Positions 12,301 to 24,895 of a stretch of DNA of 64,000 bases are shown piece by piece. Position numbers and translations under genes: made by a program. Source of the DNA: Stictocephala bisonia (lineage: Eukaryota > Arthropoda > Insecta > Hemiptera > Membracidae); assembly GCA_035578905.1 (NCBI GenBank), contig JAQJVL010001106.1, positions 124,001-188,000 of the forward strand, read 5' to 3'. Every line of letters starts with the position of its first letter. Positions within the stretch are counted from its first letter, which is position 1. Below the pieces are notes generated by a model. It saw only the letters and a list, made by a program, of their open reading frames with translations. It had not been told where the DNA came from and made no database searches.

Positions 12301-12338
12301 AGCAGAATGTCTCCAATCTTTCTGCCAGCTAGCCAAAC
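9325..12338 (+). repeat. 82-bp satellite array (~37 units)
   Basis: Head-to-tail units run from CCAAACTGCC to TTTCCGTCAGCTAG. The first several units have a period of 73 bp (for example 9398 to 9471); later ones have 82 bp (9874 to 9956). The 9-bp difference lies at GATAG^AACAATC versus GATAGCAGAATGTCTGCAATC; the longer form contains GCAGA-ATG-TCTGC, a short hairpin. A block of about 410 bp (five units) near 11,741 recurs near 12,149, showing recent block duplication. Units carry few indels, so the array is fairly homogeneous. No open frame survives across units because 82 is not a multiple of three. Confidence 0.95.
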
Positions 12339-12483
12339 ATTCTGTTATAGCTGTAAAGTAATATTTATTATTATAATGAGTTAGAATTAACACTGTACAA
12401 TTAATAGAGATCCAGTTTAGTGGTCCATAAGTTCATAATCTGAGTATTTTTATTTAAAATAATGAAGGATGGCTTCAAAGTTT

Positions 12484-12582
12484 CACATATATACAGTTAC
12501 ATATATATATATATACAGTTAAAGTTACATATATATATATATATATATACACATATATACAGTTAAAGTTACACATATATAA
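12484..12582. repeat. (TA)n with ACAGTTAAAGTTACA spacers
   Basis: TA runs are separated by repeated CAGTTAAAGTTACA words: a low-complexity compound repeat just after the satellite. Confidence 0.85.
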
Positions 12583-13820
12583 CAATATATACCGGTACAA
12601 CATATCTTATGATCCACTAGAGCAGTTCTGGAAGATCATACAATCATTTTAAGGACCAATTCACTAAAATATTTACACATGTTTTGGCCATTTTGCTAAG
12701 CGAAACGGCCCTAGGCCAATTAAGTCCGAATACCTAAGGTTTCATGAACATTTCATAAGCACCCTAAAGAATCCACGGCAAGGGTGGGTGAATTTAAACT
12801 GGCTTCAATTGATAGACAGACATATTTATTTGTAATGAAAAAAGTTCTTTTTAAAATGACGCTCCGATGAGTTGTTTCGAAGATAGAATGGATTTTTACT
12901 TATCAAATTTTGTTAATCGGATACATCATACCATTATAATTTTAAACGACTTATTGGACTGTAAAATTTCAAAAGAAAAAATATTACTATATTTTTTATT
13001 TTATCAAGTTGGTTTAGTCCAAATCCTCTCACCATAGTCAAAGACATTTCGAAACTCCCATAAAACAGATCTGATTTCTCATAGGTGAAAAGACAATTCG
13101 TTCAAAAAATGTACTATATAATTGTATTCAGAGCGATTCTATAAACACTATACATATATTTAAATTAATCAATCATTTTAAAACTAATTATTGTACAACA
13201 AACAGGCTCAGACTTAAACAGGGATATATATACAACCCAGTCGTATTTATAAAGCCCACAGCGATAGATTGTTAACAGTTTAACAAATAACATCACACTT
13301 AAGAGATTAAAGAATAAACTGACAACGAAAAAATAAAAAGGCACTAAATATTGAATTGCACGCAATAAATGCTGATAGAATGTATCTACTGCCTCCCGTA
13401 ATGACGTTGGTAAAACAGTCGTCCTTGTAATTAAACAAACACTGTGTAATTACAAGCCGATACACACATGGTTTAATTTTATGGAAACAATCAGCCATCG
13501 AGTGTGAATATTAAACACTTTATGCCTTTGTTATTAAATCCTTTGATCTATTATTGGTTTCCTATTCAAATTGGATTAGGGTTCTGCTAGCGATACTGCC
13601 TGTTTTATATTTTTATTAACTGTAATCCTATATGTTTAGTGATTTTTATTTCATTCTAATGTCTCGAGTAGAAGGTTTAGAATGACAACCATCTGACTAA
13701 TGGATTCATTTTTAGAATTAATCTTTATTTTTTAAATATACATTTTGTATTTACATAAACTACCAAAGAGTTAATCCGATCTGGTATAAACGTTGGAGCC
13801 ATTTTGGCCGAAGAAAATAG
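12583..13820. other. No gene seen
   Basis: AT-rich, with short open frames on the minus strand near 13.2-13.5 kb. Their hydrophobic translations resemble nothing known and show no codon signal. Treated as noncoding. Confidence 0.55.
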
Positions 13821-13988
13821 TTTGAAATTTTATTTGACCAAACTAAAGTCCTTGCCAACATCTCGCGTTACTACCCGAGAATCGTAAGGGAAGCAATAGA
13901 AATATACAAAAGAAGAAATAATTTTAATAAAGATGATAGTACACGGTTTCTGAAGACATGGGAATCCATTTTAAGTAAATTAAAATAA
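13821..13988 (+). pseudogene. Penelope-like element, C-terminal endonuclease tail
   Basis: The frame from 13821 to the TAA at 13986-13988 gives about 55 codons: FEILFDQTKVLANISRYYPR, then IVREAIEIYKRRNNFNKDDS, then a tail containing FLKTWESIL. The order 'pRI.REAIEI.K..NNFN.dD....L..W..I' followed by a stop is the C-terminal end of the GIY-YIG-linked polyprotein of Penelope-like retroelements. There is no initiator ATG, and the reverse transcriptase and the GIY-YIG core are missing upstream, so this is a 3' fragment. The reading frame is open to its natural end. I am fairly sure of the pattern but cannot run a profile search. Confidence 0.55.
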
Positions 13989-15105
13989 AATGGCAGAGTC
14001 ACCCATGTTGATTTTCTTCCGGCAATGGCCGAAGGTCACATGGGTCATGCCCCCGCCCCTCTCCAGCGTACCTGCCAAAACAGTCCCACCCCACATATCT
14101 GTATGGGCTGGAATGCCACATAATTGCTGGAATGCCACATAACTGTATGGGCGAAACGTCTGGTTACTTTGTTACTAATTTGCATAGCACCTTGACGCGG
14201 TTGTCACCGAAAAATATAGATTCTAGTTATGACACCGGCTCCCTTAGCCTAAGTTCTAAGAGAACGATTAAATTAAATCATATTAAGTATTCAAATAATA
14301 AATTGATGTAAACAATAAATAGCAACAAATGAACTTGTACAAGATATTACAGTTATTTTTTCCAACTAAACAATGTTGCATAAGTTGAACACTCAAAGAC
14401 ATAATTTAGCCACGCCCTTGATGCACGGCAGTGGAGCGATGGAACCTCCCCTCCACTGCTTAATTCCCTATACACGTTAAGTCTAACACGTAGGTCACTT
14501 AATGTCCGGCCAAATTAGTGTCAGTGATGTAGTTAAACGTTTAAACCCAATCAGTAAACAATGTCGGTAGTATGTGTGCACTGAGTGGAACGTATCTTGA
14601 CATAGAATAGATGGAAGGGTGGTTATAAAACCAACGCTAAAATAATAGTATACAAAACCAAGAAAAAAAATTTGTAAGTTTGAGTAATGTAGAAGTTTGT
14701 AATAATTCCTTTCTCTAGTTAATTGTGTAATGCCGTAAACAACAATTGTCCCACAGCTGTGACCTCGTGTATCGGTAAATACTTTCAGGTAATCTTATTA
14801 TCGACTTAGACGCTACTGTTGGCTTCGAACAGCTTATAGAAGCTGGTTAATTTTTTTCACTGGACTGAAGCAGTTGTTTGAATGTATAACAGTACGAAAA
14901 TAAGATAACATTTTAGGGAGTGTATGAATATCAAAGTAATTGTACATAATGTTTCTTTAAGTAGTGAAAACAATAATTCTTTAAATTACAGACCATGTAT
15001 TAGATCAAAGGCTCTGTATAAAATATTTTCAAATATCAAATGAATTGATATTTCGATTACCTATTTTAAATTATAATCATTACAACGTAACAGAACAGAT
15101 GAATT
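13989..15105. other. No gene seen
   Basis: Includes a near-immediate duplication of GCTGGAATGCCACATAA around 14,107-14,145 (period ~20 bp). The remainder is AT-rich without recognisable features. Confidence 0.55.
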
Positions 15106-15109
15106 TCAT

Positions 15110-15500
15110 GCCGGTAGGGTGGGTAGATCATTTATATTTATGTGTAATGCACGGAGGGTGAGTGGGCCATCCAAATCAGCATGTAGTGCTGGAGGGTTGT
15201 TTGTGTCTGTTCATATTATTGTCGGCTGCGGAAATATTATGTGGATGGAATACATAACATACATAATTAATAATGTTTTATTCCGCTACGTGGGTGAGTG
15301 AGCTACCTGCAATGCGGACTGCGAGGGGAGAGATGGGATCTGTGACTTACGGTTTTCTGCGAAGGAAAGATCATCAACTTTCATGTGGGCTGAAAAAAAA
15401 TAAATGAGGTACATAGGTTTACTGTGTGCTACAAGGAGGTGGGCTGTCTATCTATGTTTTTATATCATCGGGTAGGTGTGAGTCGAGAGTGAAAGTTAAT
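15110..15500 (+). repeat. Irregular G-rich repeat, left block
   Basis: Loose repeats of the type 'TGC(T)ACA.GGAGG..GGG.TRTCTAT' (for example at ~15,155, 15,188 and 15,428). The same words recur at 16,800-16,960, on the other side of the truncated LINE, so the LINE probably inserted into one degenerate array. Confidence 0.45.
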
Positions 15501-15613
15501 GTACTGATGTACAATCCTAGGTATTGCAGGACAGTTTGAATGGGAAATCTAGTTATTTTTATTTTCTCTTTTATTTTCTTTTTATCTTCTCTCTAGTTAT
15601 TTTCTCTTTTTAG

Positions 15614-16793
15614 TTCTTATTTGTCTGATAGGTACCAGTTTGTCAAACTAAGTGACCAGAGATCTGATCTAAAGATGGTGACAAGGGGGGTTCCCCAGGG
15701 CTCTGTCCTGGGCCCCTTCTTGTTCGTCGTCTTCATTAATGACCTTCCAAAATTCTTACCCAACAAAAGCATCTTATATGCTGACGACACAACCTTGATG
15801 TGTTCTAGTAAACTTCCAGAGCTCAATTTTGTAATGATGGACTATATGAAAGAGAGATCCTACCTTTGGTTTACTGCAAATAATCTAAGAGTTAAGGAGG
15901 ATAAGTCGGAGGATACAATTTTTAGCCTTGGTGTTAACTCTGTTAATAAGTCCGTTAAGTTATTGGGTCTTCATCTTGACTCAAAGCTCACTTGGAGAGC
16001 ACATACTGATATTTTATGTACTCGTCTATGTAGAGTTATCTTTTTACTTAAGAAACTCAAACTTTGCACTAGTCCTAATTTAGTTTTAAAAGCCTATTTT
16101 TCTCTTTTCCATTCTCACCTTCTGTACGGCGCCCTTCTTTGGGGTGGGTCTAGTGGTGCTAAAGAGGTTTTCCTGTGCCAAAAGAAGGCTGTGCGTACAA
16201 TTTTTAATATTACAGTAGTTATAAGGACTCTTGTATACCATACTTTATAGAATACGATATACTTACGCTTCCTTCCATTTTTATCTTACAGATTTTAATG
16301 TATTTAAAAGAAAACTTAGAATTATTTGATTTAAGAAGCTCAGTCCACAATAATTACACTAGAAACCAACAACCAATTGATCAGAAGTTTGCTAGGCTAT
16401 CTAAAACGCACTGTACACATATTTATTTGGGAATAAAACCTTTTAATAAGTTACCATTAGTAGTAAGAGACATTTCTGGTAAAGATTTTAAGAAGTCTGT
16501 GACTAAATGGTTAAAAGGGAAAGCTTTTTATTCTGTAGAAGAATTTTATTCCTGTAGTTTAAGTGATTGTATTTTTAACTGATTGTTTTTTCATGTAATC
16601 TGTGCACTGTGGTTTAATGTGTCATGTACCAAATGATTTTATGAGCTGTATTGTTTCGAGTCATTTCAAATGTATGTGTTCATTGGTGTAAACTGTGCTC
16701 TGAGAAATTTAAATTTATAACCTATTTATTATTATTACTCTGACGTTGTCAATACATTGATATGTGGGATGAAAATAAAGATTCTTGATTCTA
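15614..16793 (+). mobile_element. 5'-truncated non-LTR retrotransposon
   Basis: It begins mid reverse transcriptase and ends with a LINE-like 3' terminus, GATGAAAATAAAGATTCTTG followed by ATTCT. The short 3' UTR (about 210 bp) carries no other gene. Flanks contain similar CTAGTTATTTT / CTAGTTTTAT words that could be an imperfect target-site duplication, but I cannot fix it. G-rich degenerate repeats lie on both sides. Confidence 0.8.
15621..16582 (+). pseudogene. LINE reverse transcriptase, C-terminal part, frameshifted
   Basis: The frame opens within the palm domain: GVPQGSVLGPFLF (RT block 4) about 25 residues in, the catalytic LYADDTTLM (block 5) near residue 54, then LLGLHLDSKLTWRAHTD, the usual thumb-side motif, and LLYGALLWGG. 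The C-terminal signature FNKLPLVVRDI...FYSVEEF closes the protein at 16,582. A single frameshift near 16,220 splits it; the TAG at about 16,248 ends the first frame, and the intervening sequence reads through in another frame. Type: Jockey/CR1-like LINE ORF2; the clade is not certain. Missing: endonuclease and the N-terminal RT blocks (5' truncation, normal for LINEs). Not functional. Confidence 0.85.
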
Positions 16794-16794
16794 G

Positions 16795-16960
16795 TTTTAT
16801 CTGGACTTTCAGGGATGGGAGTGGGTCATCTATATTCTTCCATGCTACATGGAGGGGGATGGGTTATCTGTATGATAGGGCTGCAAGGAGGGTTATATAA
16901 TTTCACCTGGCCTGCTGGGAGGAGAGTGGGTCGTTTGTAACTAAAATTGACCATTTTCAG
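16795..16960 (+). repeat. Irregular G-rich repeat, right block
   Basis: Continues the loose pattern seen at 15,110-15,500 (GCTACATGGAGGGGGATGGG, GCTGCAAGGAGGGTTAT). Confidence 0.45.
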
Positions 16961-17154
16961 GCATGACAAGTATAATAAACAAAAACATTATGTAAATGAA
17001 AACTAAAAATCATAAATATAATGCGAATGTGGGTTGTACAAAATTCTGTGAGAATAATGTGAAACCACTAGTATAAATATTTTATTTGCCTTTTCAACAT
17101 GGAGTTTTTCTCTCACTCCTAAATATTGTGAAAGTAAGTTCAATTAAAAAAAGG

Positions 17155-18263
17155 AGAGTACTGTTCCATAAATAACTACCGGCCTGTCTCAATATTGCCA
17201 GCCTTAAGCAACATTCTTGAATAATTATTTTAACAAGATTGCTACAATTTTTGAATAAATGCAACCAACTGTCTGAACATCAATTTAGGTTCAGGAGGGG
17301 CAAGTCGATGGTACAACTGTTGTAAGTCTAATTGACTGGATTTGGAGGGATTAGAAAATCGGAATGCTACCTTATGTGTGTTTTCCGACTTACCATAGGC
17401 ATTAGACTATGTTGACCACTGTACACTGATTGAGATATTGGAATCACATGGGATCCGAGGCGTGCCTCATTTGTGGGTTAGATCTTTCCTAAGCTACATA
17501 ACTCAAGTTGTCCAAATTTCATATCAACTTAAAAAACCGATCCATTTCAACTATGGTATCCCCCAGTGATACATTGGAAGTACGTTATTGGAAGAACGTA
17601 CGTTTGATGAAATCAACAACTGTGTCCAATATTTTAATAGCCTCAGTATAAAAAACAAACACATCAAAATTCAGGTCTTGAATATTTCATTGTGACCTGC
17701 CGTCAAGCTAGCAGACTCTATACTAGACGAAGTGAATATCTCAAAATTCCTTGGAATACACCTTGATCGAGGTTTGACATGGAATGACTATGTTTGCGTT
17801 AAACTAACCGCAGCCATTTTTGTTTTGAGGTCTCTAGCCAAATGCTGTCCCATTAGGTCCTTAAAAGGCCCTATTATGGCCTGATTTATCCCAACCTCTC
17901 CTACGGAGTGACATTGTGGGGGGGGGGGGGGCAAGTGCAAACAACCATTTAATGAGGGTGTTAAGATAAAAATAAAAAAGCTATTGACGTAAATGCACAT
18001 TTAAATTTCAGAGAGTCTTAGACAGAAACTTAAAAAAATTACAACTATTGACCATGAAAAACACATATATTTTAGAAACAATATTGTTTTGTAAGTCTAT
18101 GTGCGTCATATCAAGTGGCCGAGACATCCATTTGCATCAGACCAAAGGCAGGGAAAACTATCGAATTGGTAGACATAGAGGGGCAGCTTACAAACTCTTG
18201 CTCTCACAGGCAGGTGGTTCAATCAACACAATGCGCTCAAGATTCGTTTACAACACATTTTAG
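17155..18263 (+). pseudogene. Heavily decayed Jockey-like LINE reverse transcriptase
   Basis: Fragments in several plus-strand frames follow RT order: NNYRPVSILPALSNILE (17,175), NQLSEHQFRF (17,270), ALDYVDHCTLIEILESHGI (17,400), a broken GIPQ..IGS block 4 (17,555), ISKFLGIHLDRGLTWNDY (17,735), YPNLSYGVTLWGG (17,890) and a C-terminal tail with FCKSMCVISSGRDIHLHQTK and GRENYRIGRHR (18,048-18,263). The catalytic YADD block is not readable; the region around 17,600-17,690 is rearranged or deleted. A run of 14 G (17,918-17,931) sits in the LWGG codons. It belongs to a different and much older copy than the LINE at 15.6 kb. Confidence 0.8.
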
Positions 18264-18676
18264 TGTCTGAAGAATTGTATAATGTTAACGCGTTCTTGGC
18301 TTACGACTGGGGGACTGCACAATGATCGAAACCATCGTAGTAGGTGGTAGTGTTGGTGTATGAATGATGGGTTGTGAGTCTGAACGTGCTCTAGATGGAG
18401 GGTGAATGGAAACAAATATGGTGAAAACGATTCAATAAATAAGGTTTAAGTATTAATATTAAATTAAGTAATTTGGCAAAATTTTATATAATCAGAGCTG
18501 TATATGAAATCGTATAAAATGTTTTAGTTTAAGCTCAGAGAAAACTAATACAATACTAATACATACATCAAGGTGACATCGTAGAGCAATACTCTTGACC
18601 AAAAGCAGAGTGAAATTCGATAAAAATAAATTGTAATGAAACAAATCTAAAATTAAAAAAATTCAGTAACATTTAT

Positions 18677-18679
<3 letters not shown>
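18264..18679. other. No gene seen
   Basis: AT-rich unique sequence following the LINE remnant; its first ~150 bp may be the LINE's 3' UTR. Confidence 0.5.
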
Positions 18680-18742
<63 letters not shown>

Positions 18743-18811
18743 GTTTTATATAGGCGTATGTATATGTATATGTATATATATTTTTATTTTATATATATAC
18801 ATATATATAAT
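18680..18811. repeat. (AT)30 microsatellite and TATG variants
   Basis: Uninterrupted AT from 18,680 to 18,739, then TATATGTATATG-type variants to about 18,811. Confidence 0.95.
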
Positions 18812-19626
18812 AAAAAACGCGTCAAAAACGTTTGAAATATTTGAATTTGTATACCAAATATCAATGTAACTTTTGAACTCATAATATAATAATATGACAT
18901 AACATAGGTCATTACAACAATGCCACTATATATTCTTTTGTAATACGCTGGATATGAGGATAACATTAGAACAATTCTCATAGAACCAAAAACATTCAAT
19001 ATGGGCAAACGAAAGCTAGAACTGATCCCCTTTACACCCTTCGTTATCGTGTTGTGTTCATAACTGAATCCGTTTAACGTAATAACGAACACGTTTATGT
19101 CTGTTGTAACGTCTCAATTATTCCGAAACACCTCTTTAATTAAAACGGCTACAGATAGGTCTACGATGGACAGCTTAGTTGTATTGAAGATGAAAACATT
19201 TTATTTATTTTGGACTGTAATCAGACTCGTCATCTGCATGACCTAATACATAACAGAGAATTTAATTATTATATTTACAACTGCATTAATTAACACGCCC
19301 AGGGAAACGATTTAGATTGATACAAAACATACAATTAATTAACTAGAGAATAATAATTCTTGTATACATACAGATTTTGTTGTGACCCTCTTGTAGAAAA
19401 CCACTAAGCTAGCAAGAGGCATTTTGAGATCAAACATTATACTTACACAAGTATGATATTGATACAGTATTATTTGATAGGGTAAAAAAAGACTCTGGGT
19501 TACTGCCAAATTATTAATTTTTTCAATTTATTACAGTTGACAATGATAAACATTATATTGCAAAATTAAATAAAAATAATACAAAATGCCTCAATACATT
19601 TATTCAGATAAGTTATACACAACAGT
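18812..19626. other. No gene seen
   Basis: AT-rich. A stretch at 19,184-19,296 gives a LINE-tail-like translation (see rejected items) but is too weak to call. Confidence 0.5.
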
Positions 19627-22600
19627 GTGAACAGTGGTATTGACCCACCCACCCATCCATACACGTACAGTGGTATTGACCCATCCACCCACCCATACAC
19701 GTACAGTGGTATTGACCCATCCACCCACCCATACACGTACAGTGGTAATAATATATTCGCCTACTCATACACGTACAGTGGAGCGCCTACCCGCTCTCAT
19801 ATACACATACAGTGGTATTGACCCACCCGCCCACCATATACACGTACTGTGGTATTGACCCACCCGCCCACCCATACACGTACTGTGGTATTGACCCATT
19901 CCACCCACCCATACACGTATTGACGCACCCGCCCACATATACACGTACAGTGGTATTGACCCATTCACCCACCTATACACGTACAGTGGTATTGACCCAT
20001 CCACCCACTCATACACATACATTGCTATTCACCCATCCATTCAACCATACAAGTACAGTAGTATTGACCCAACCACCCACCTATACACGTACAGTGGTAA
20101 TAATCTATCCACCTACTCATACACGTACAGTGGTAATAATTTATCCGCCTACTCATACACGTACAGTGGTAAGAACCTACCCGCTCCCCCATACACGTAC
20201 AGTGGTAATAATCTATCCACCTACTCATACACGTACAGTGGTAATAATCTATCCACCTACTCATACACGTACAGTGGTAAGAACCTACCCGCTCTCCCAT
20301 ACACGTACAGTGGTAATAATCTATCCGCCTACTCATACACGTACAGTGGTAATAATTTATCCGCCTACTCATACACGTACAGTGGTAAGAACCTACCCGC
20401 TCCCCCATACACGTACAGTGGTAATAATCTATCCACCTACTCATACACGTACAGTGGTAAGAACCTACCCGATCTCCCATACACGTACAGTGGTAATAAC
20501 CTACCCGCTCGCCCATACACGTACAGTGGTAATAATCTATCCACCTACTCATACACGTACAGTGGTAAGAACCTACCCGATCTCCCATACACGTACAGTG
20601 GTAATAACCTACCCGCTCGCCCATACACGTACAGTGGTAATAATCTATCCACCTACTCATACACGTACAGTGGTAAGAACCTACCCGATCTCCCATACAC
20701 GTACAGTGGTAATAACCTACCCGCTCACCCATAAACGTACAGTGGTAATAATCTATCCGCCTACTCATACACGTACAGTGGTAAGAACCTACCCGATCTC
20801 CCATACACGTACAGTGGTAATAATCTATCCACCTACTCATATACGTACAGTGGTAAGAACCTACCCGCTCTCCCATACACGTACAGTGGTAATAACCTAC
20901 CCGCTCGCCCATACACGTACAGTGGTAATAATCTATCCACCTACTCATACACGTACAGTGGTAAGAACCTACCCGATCTCCCATACACGTACAGTGGTAA
21001 TAACCTACCCGCTCCCCCATACACGTACAGTGGTAATAATCTATCCACCTACTCATACACGTACAGTGGTAAGAACCTACCCGATCTCCCATACACGTAC
21101 AGTGATAATAACCTACCCGCTCGCCCATACACGTACAGTGGTAATAATCTATCCACCTACTCATACACGTACAGTGGTAAGAACCTACCCGATCTCCCAT
21201 ACACGTACAGTGGTAATAACCTACCCGCTCGCCCATACACGTACAGTGGTAATAATCTATCCACCTACTCATACACGTACAGTGGTAAGAACCTACCCGA
21301 TCTCCCATACACGTACAGTGATAATAACCTACCCGCTCTCCCATACACGTACAGTGGTAATAATCTATCCACCTACTCATACACGTACAGTGGTAATAAC
21401 CTAACCAAGCCGCTCACCCATACACGTACAGTGGTAATAACCTACCCGCTCTCCCATACACGTAGAGTGGTAATAATCTATCCACCTACTCATACACGTA
21501 CAGTGGTAATAACCTACCCGCTCTCCCATACACGTAGAGTGGTAATAATCTATCCACCTACTCATACACGTACAGTGGTAATAACCTACCCGCTCTCCCA
21601 TACACGTAGAGTGGTAATAATCTATCCACCTACTCATACACGTACAGTGGTAATAACCTACCCGCTCTCCCATACACGTAGAGTGGTAATAATCTATCCA
21701 CCTACTCATACACGTACAGTGGTAATAACCTACCCGCTCTCCCATACACGTAGAGTGGTAATAATTTATCCGCCTACTCATACACGTACAGTGGTAATAA
21801 CCTACCCGCTCTCCCATACACGTAGAGTGGTAATAATCTATCCACCTACTCATACACGTACAGTGGTAATAACCTACCCGCTCTCCCATACACGTAGAGT
21901 GGTAATAATCTAACCAAGCCGCTCACCCATACACGTACAGTGGTAATAATCTATCCACCTACTCATACAGGTACAGTGGTAATAACCTAACCAAGCCGCT
22001 CACCCGTACACGTACAGTGGTAATAACCTACCCGCTCACCCATACACGTACAGTGGTAATAACCTACCCGCTCTCCCATACACGTAGAGTGGTAATAATC
22101 TAACCAAGCCGCTCACCCATACACGTACAGTGGTAATAATCTATCCACCTACTCATACAGGTACAGTGGTAATAACCTAACCAAGCCGCTCACCCATACA
22201 CGTACAGTGGTAATAACCTACTCGCTCACCCATACACGTACAGTGGTAATAATCTATCCACCTACTCATACAGGTACAGTGGTAATAACCTAACCAAGCC
22301 GCTCACCCATACACGTACAGTGGTAATAACCTACCCGCTCTCCCATACACGTAGAGTGGTAATAATCTATCCACCTACTCATACAGGTACAGTGGTAATA
22401 ACCTAACCAAGCCGCTCACCCATACACGTACAGTGGTAATAACCTACCCGCTCACCCATACACGTACAGTGGTATTGACCCAACCGCCCACCCATACACG
22501 TACAGTGGTAATAACCTACCCGCTCACCCATACACGTACAGTGGTATTGACCCACCCTCCCACCCATACACGTACAATTGTATTGACCCATCCGCCCACC

Positions 22601-22763
22601 CATTCACGTACAGTGGTATTGCCCCATCCACCCTCCCATATACTTACAGCGGTATTGACCCATCCAACCATCTATACACGTACAGTGGTATTGATCCATC
22701 TGCCCACCCAAACACGTACAGTGGTATTGACCCACCCGCCCACCCATACACGTACAGTGCTAT
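19627..22763 (+). repeat. Main 36-bp minisatellite array (~87 units)
   Basis: The unit is 36 bp: a strongly conserved half CATACACGTACAGTGGTA and a variable half. Edge units (19,630-19,990 and 22,440-22,760) keep TTGACCCACCCGCCCACC, whose complement is G-quadruplex-capable. Interior units carry AATAATCTATCCACCTACT, AAGAACCTACCCGATCTCC or AATAACCTACCCGCTCGCC. From ~20,400 to 21,360 these three alternate as a 108-bp higher-order repeat. From 21,431 to 21,913 a 72-bp dimer with a CGTAGAGTGG variant takes over. After ~21,900 a 41-bp unit with an extra AACCA appears repeatedly. Because 36 is divisible by three, long open frames exist on both strands; they are artefacts. Confidence 0.97.
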
Positions 22764-24302
22764 TGAAATGGGTAATGTCTACAGAAAATTAGACATGACA
22801 TGTGCTAAAAATCGATGGATTAAGGCGAAATAAGCCTTAACTTCATTTCTTAAGTGAAAATATTTTTAAGGCTTGTTGCAACTTTTGACTAAATATTTTC
22901 AACTTTCCCATATAAAACCCCGACAAAAGTGGAATTCCGAGACTTTTATTGATTTTGCCTTATTAAGTATTTTACCGGCTGCAATTACCGTAGACTGAAG
23001 TAATGTTGCATTATGAGGCATCATACTATAATGACTACAGTTAGTCTTTACATGGTTCATTCCTAAATTCCTTCTCGAAAAATATTGAATTCAAGAATTG
23101 AGATTAGTAATAATCGAATTTATAATTCTTCTACTGCATTTTCTTTGAAGCACTAAGTCAGCCATCCATGTGCAGAACTACTTACCAATTTTTATCTACA
23201 TTTTTATGTCATTGTGTCATTAACATAGCTTAAAACAGTAGAGTGCCAAGAATATAATTTCGTGAAACTCCCTACATGATGTTTCGAATTGGCACATCCC
23301 TACTCTTTTTTAAAGTACCTAATAAATCCAAATTATACCTAAAATGAAAATTACCCACTAATATCAGTACTTATACTCAAAACAGTTATAATTTATAAGT
23401 AAGATTAGTAATGTCATGGGTTAATTTAGACACAATTTAGATTCAATCCTTGAAGAAAGACTTGTATTGTTCCAAGTCGAAACGTCGTGGAAAAATTACC
23501 AGTTCCTGTCACAGATACATTTTTAAAACCTATAATCGTATGAAAATAGGATAACATTTTATTAGTTAATGGTGATCTAAATCAATAAAATCATTCATGT
23601 ATGATGTTTAAAACATTAGACTGTTTCTTTTAATGTACGAAAAGGTAAATGAAGGCCATTTTGGAAATGTGTCAGTATTCAAAATCGAAGTTTTTCTTCA
23701 CACCCGTTTTAAAATGGTGTGATGATAAAAAAGTATCCGAAGTTTCGTGTTTGTTTCTGTATTCTATGCTCTATCGCCACTGGGCATACCTCCTCAATGG
23801 TACGTTGTTATAAGAAAAATTTAAATCAATTGTAAATTTTTAAACTCTCAGAGTATTTCAGAAAGCAGTCATTTGGCCCAAGAAAGTTCGTTATGACGTA
23901 AATTCTTTATATTAAAACCCACTTATGAAAATCTTGACAACCAACCGAGATAGTTAGCAACGAATAAAAATTAGCATCAATAATTACAAACAAAAAGGAA
24001 CAAAAGTTGCGAACTATTAGGGCTAATATGTCAATTCAAACAGGGGACTCTTCAACACATAATTTCAAGTTTAAAAGGCAGTAATTTAAAAAATAAAAAA
24101 GTTGACGAAAAATTGCCTGAAAAAGACTTTTTGTCTATAAAAAACTTGCTTACAATTTATGATGGTGATTAGTTCTTTAAAATGTATTTACTGATCTCTT
24201 ATTAAAAAAATTTAATGTGAATCTAAACACTAGATTCAAAGGATTAAACACTTTAAACACAATCGCCTAAATTCAATACATTACTTTGTAATTTCAGTTC
24301 AG
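22764..24302. other. No gene seen
   Basis: AT-rich unique sequence. CAAGTCGAAACGTCGTGG at about 23,475 resembles a noncoding motif of Penelope-like elements but stands alone. TTTGTAATTTCAG at 24,285-24,297, just before the 42-bp array, looks like a 3' splice site. Confidence 0.5.
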
Positions 24303-24895
24303 AAATGGGATGTTCAGCGGCACCGCCATCTATGGCTTGTACCGAAATGGGATGTTCAGCGGCACCACATCTATGGCTTGTACCGAAATGGGATGTTCAG
24401 CGGAACCGCCATCTATGGCTTGTACCGAAATGGGATGTTCAGCGGCACCGCCATCTATGGCTTGTACCAAAATGGGATGTTCAGTGGCACCGCCATCTAT
24501 GGCTTGTACCGAAATGGGATGTTCAGCGGCACCGCCATCTATGGCTTGTACCGAAATGGGATGTTCAGCGGCACCGCCATCTATGGCTTGTACCGAAATG
24601 GGATGTTCAGCGGCACCGCCATCTATGGCTTGTACCGAAATGGGATGTTCAGCGGCACCGCCATCTATGGCTTGTACCGAAATGGGATGTTCAGCGGCAC
24701 CACCATCTATGGCTTATACCGAAATGGGATGTTCAGCGGCACCGCCATCTATGGCTTATACCGAAATGGGATGTTCAGCGGCACCGCCATCTATGGCTTA
24801 TACCGAAATGGGATGTTCAGCGGCACCGCCATCTATGGCTTTTACCGAAATGGGATGTTCAGCGGCACCGCCATCTATGGCTTATACCGAAAACT
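24303..24895 (+). repeat. 42-bp minisatellite (~14 units)
   Basis: Units of GAAATGGGATGTTCAGCGGC + ACCGCCATCTATGGCTTGTACC, nearly identical, with one 40-bp-class unit near the start and TATACC replacing TGTACC in most of the last six units. 42 bp equals 14 codons, so all three plus frames stay open (for example a repeat of MGCSAAPPSMACTE). No start context, conserved frame preference or flanking exon proves translation. An acceptor-like TTTCAG lies a few bases upstream, so an exonic array cannot be excluded. Confidence 0.93.

Noticed and set aside
19184..19296. Possible LINE C-terminal tail (LSCIEDENILFILDCNQTRH)
   Set aside because: Resembles the 'C...ED..H.LF.C' tail of some LINEs, but no neighbouring RT motifs and only one short stretch.
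19812..21404. 530-aa plus-strand and 451-aa minus-strand open frames
   Set aside because: Both arise because the 36-bp minisatellite unit is divisible by three; open on both strands, pure repeat translation, no start context.
23463..23500. CAAGTCGAAACGTCGTGG word like the noncoding part of Penelope-like elements
   Set aside because: Single short word without coding or terminal structure.
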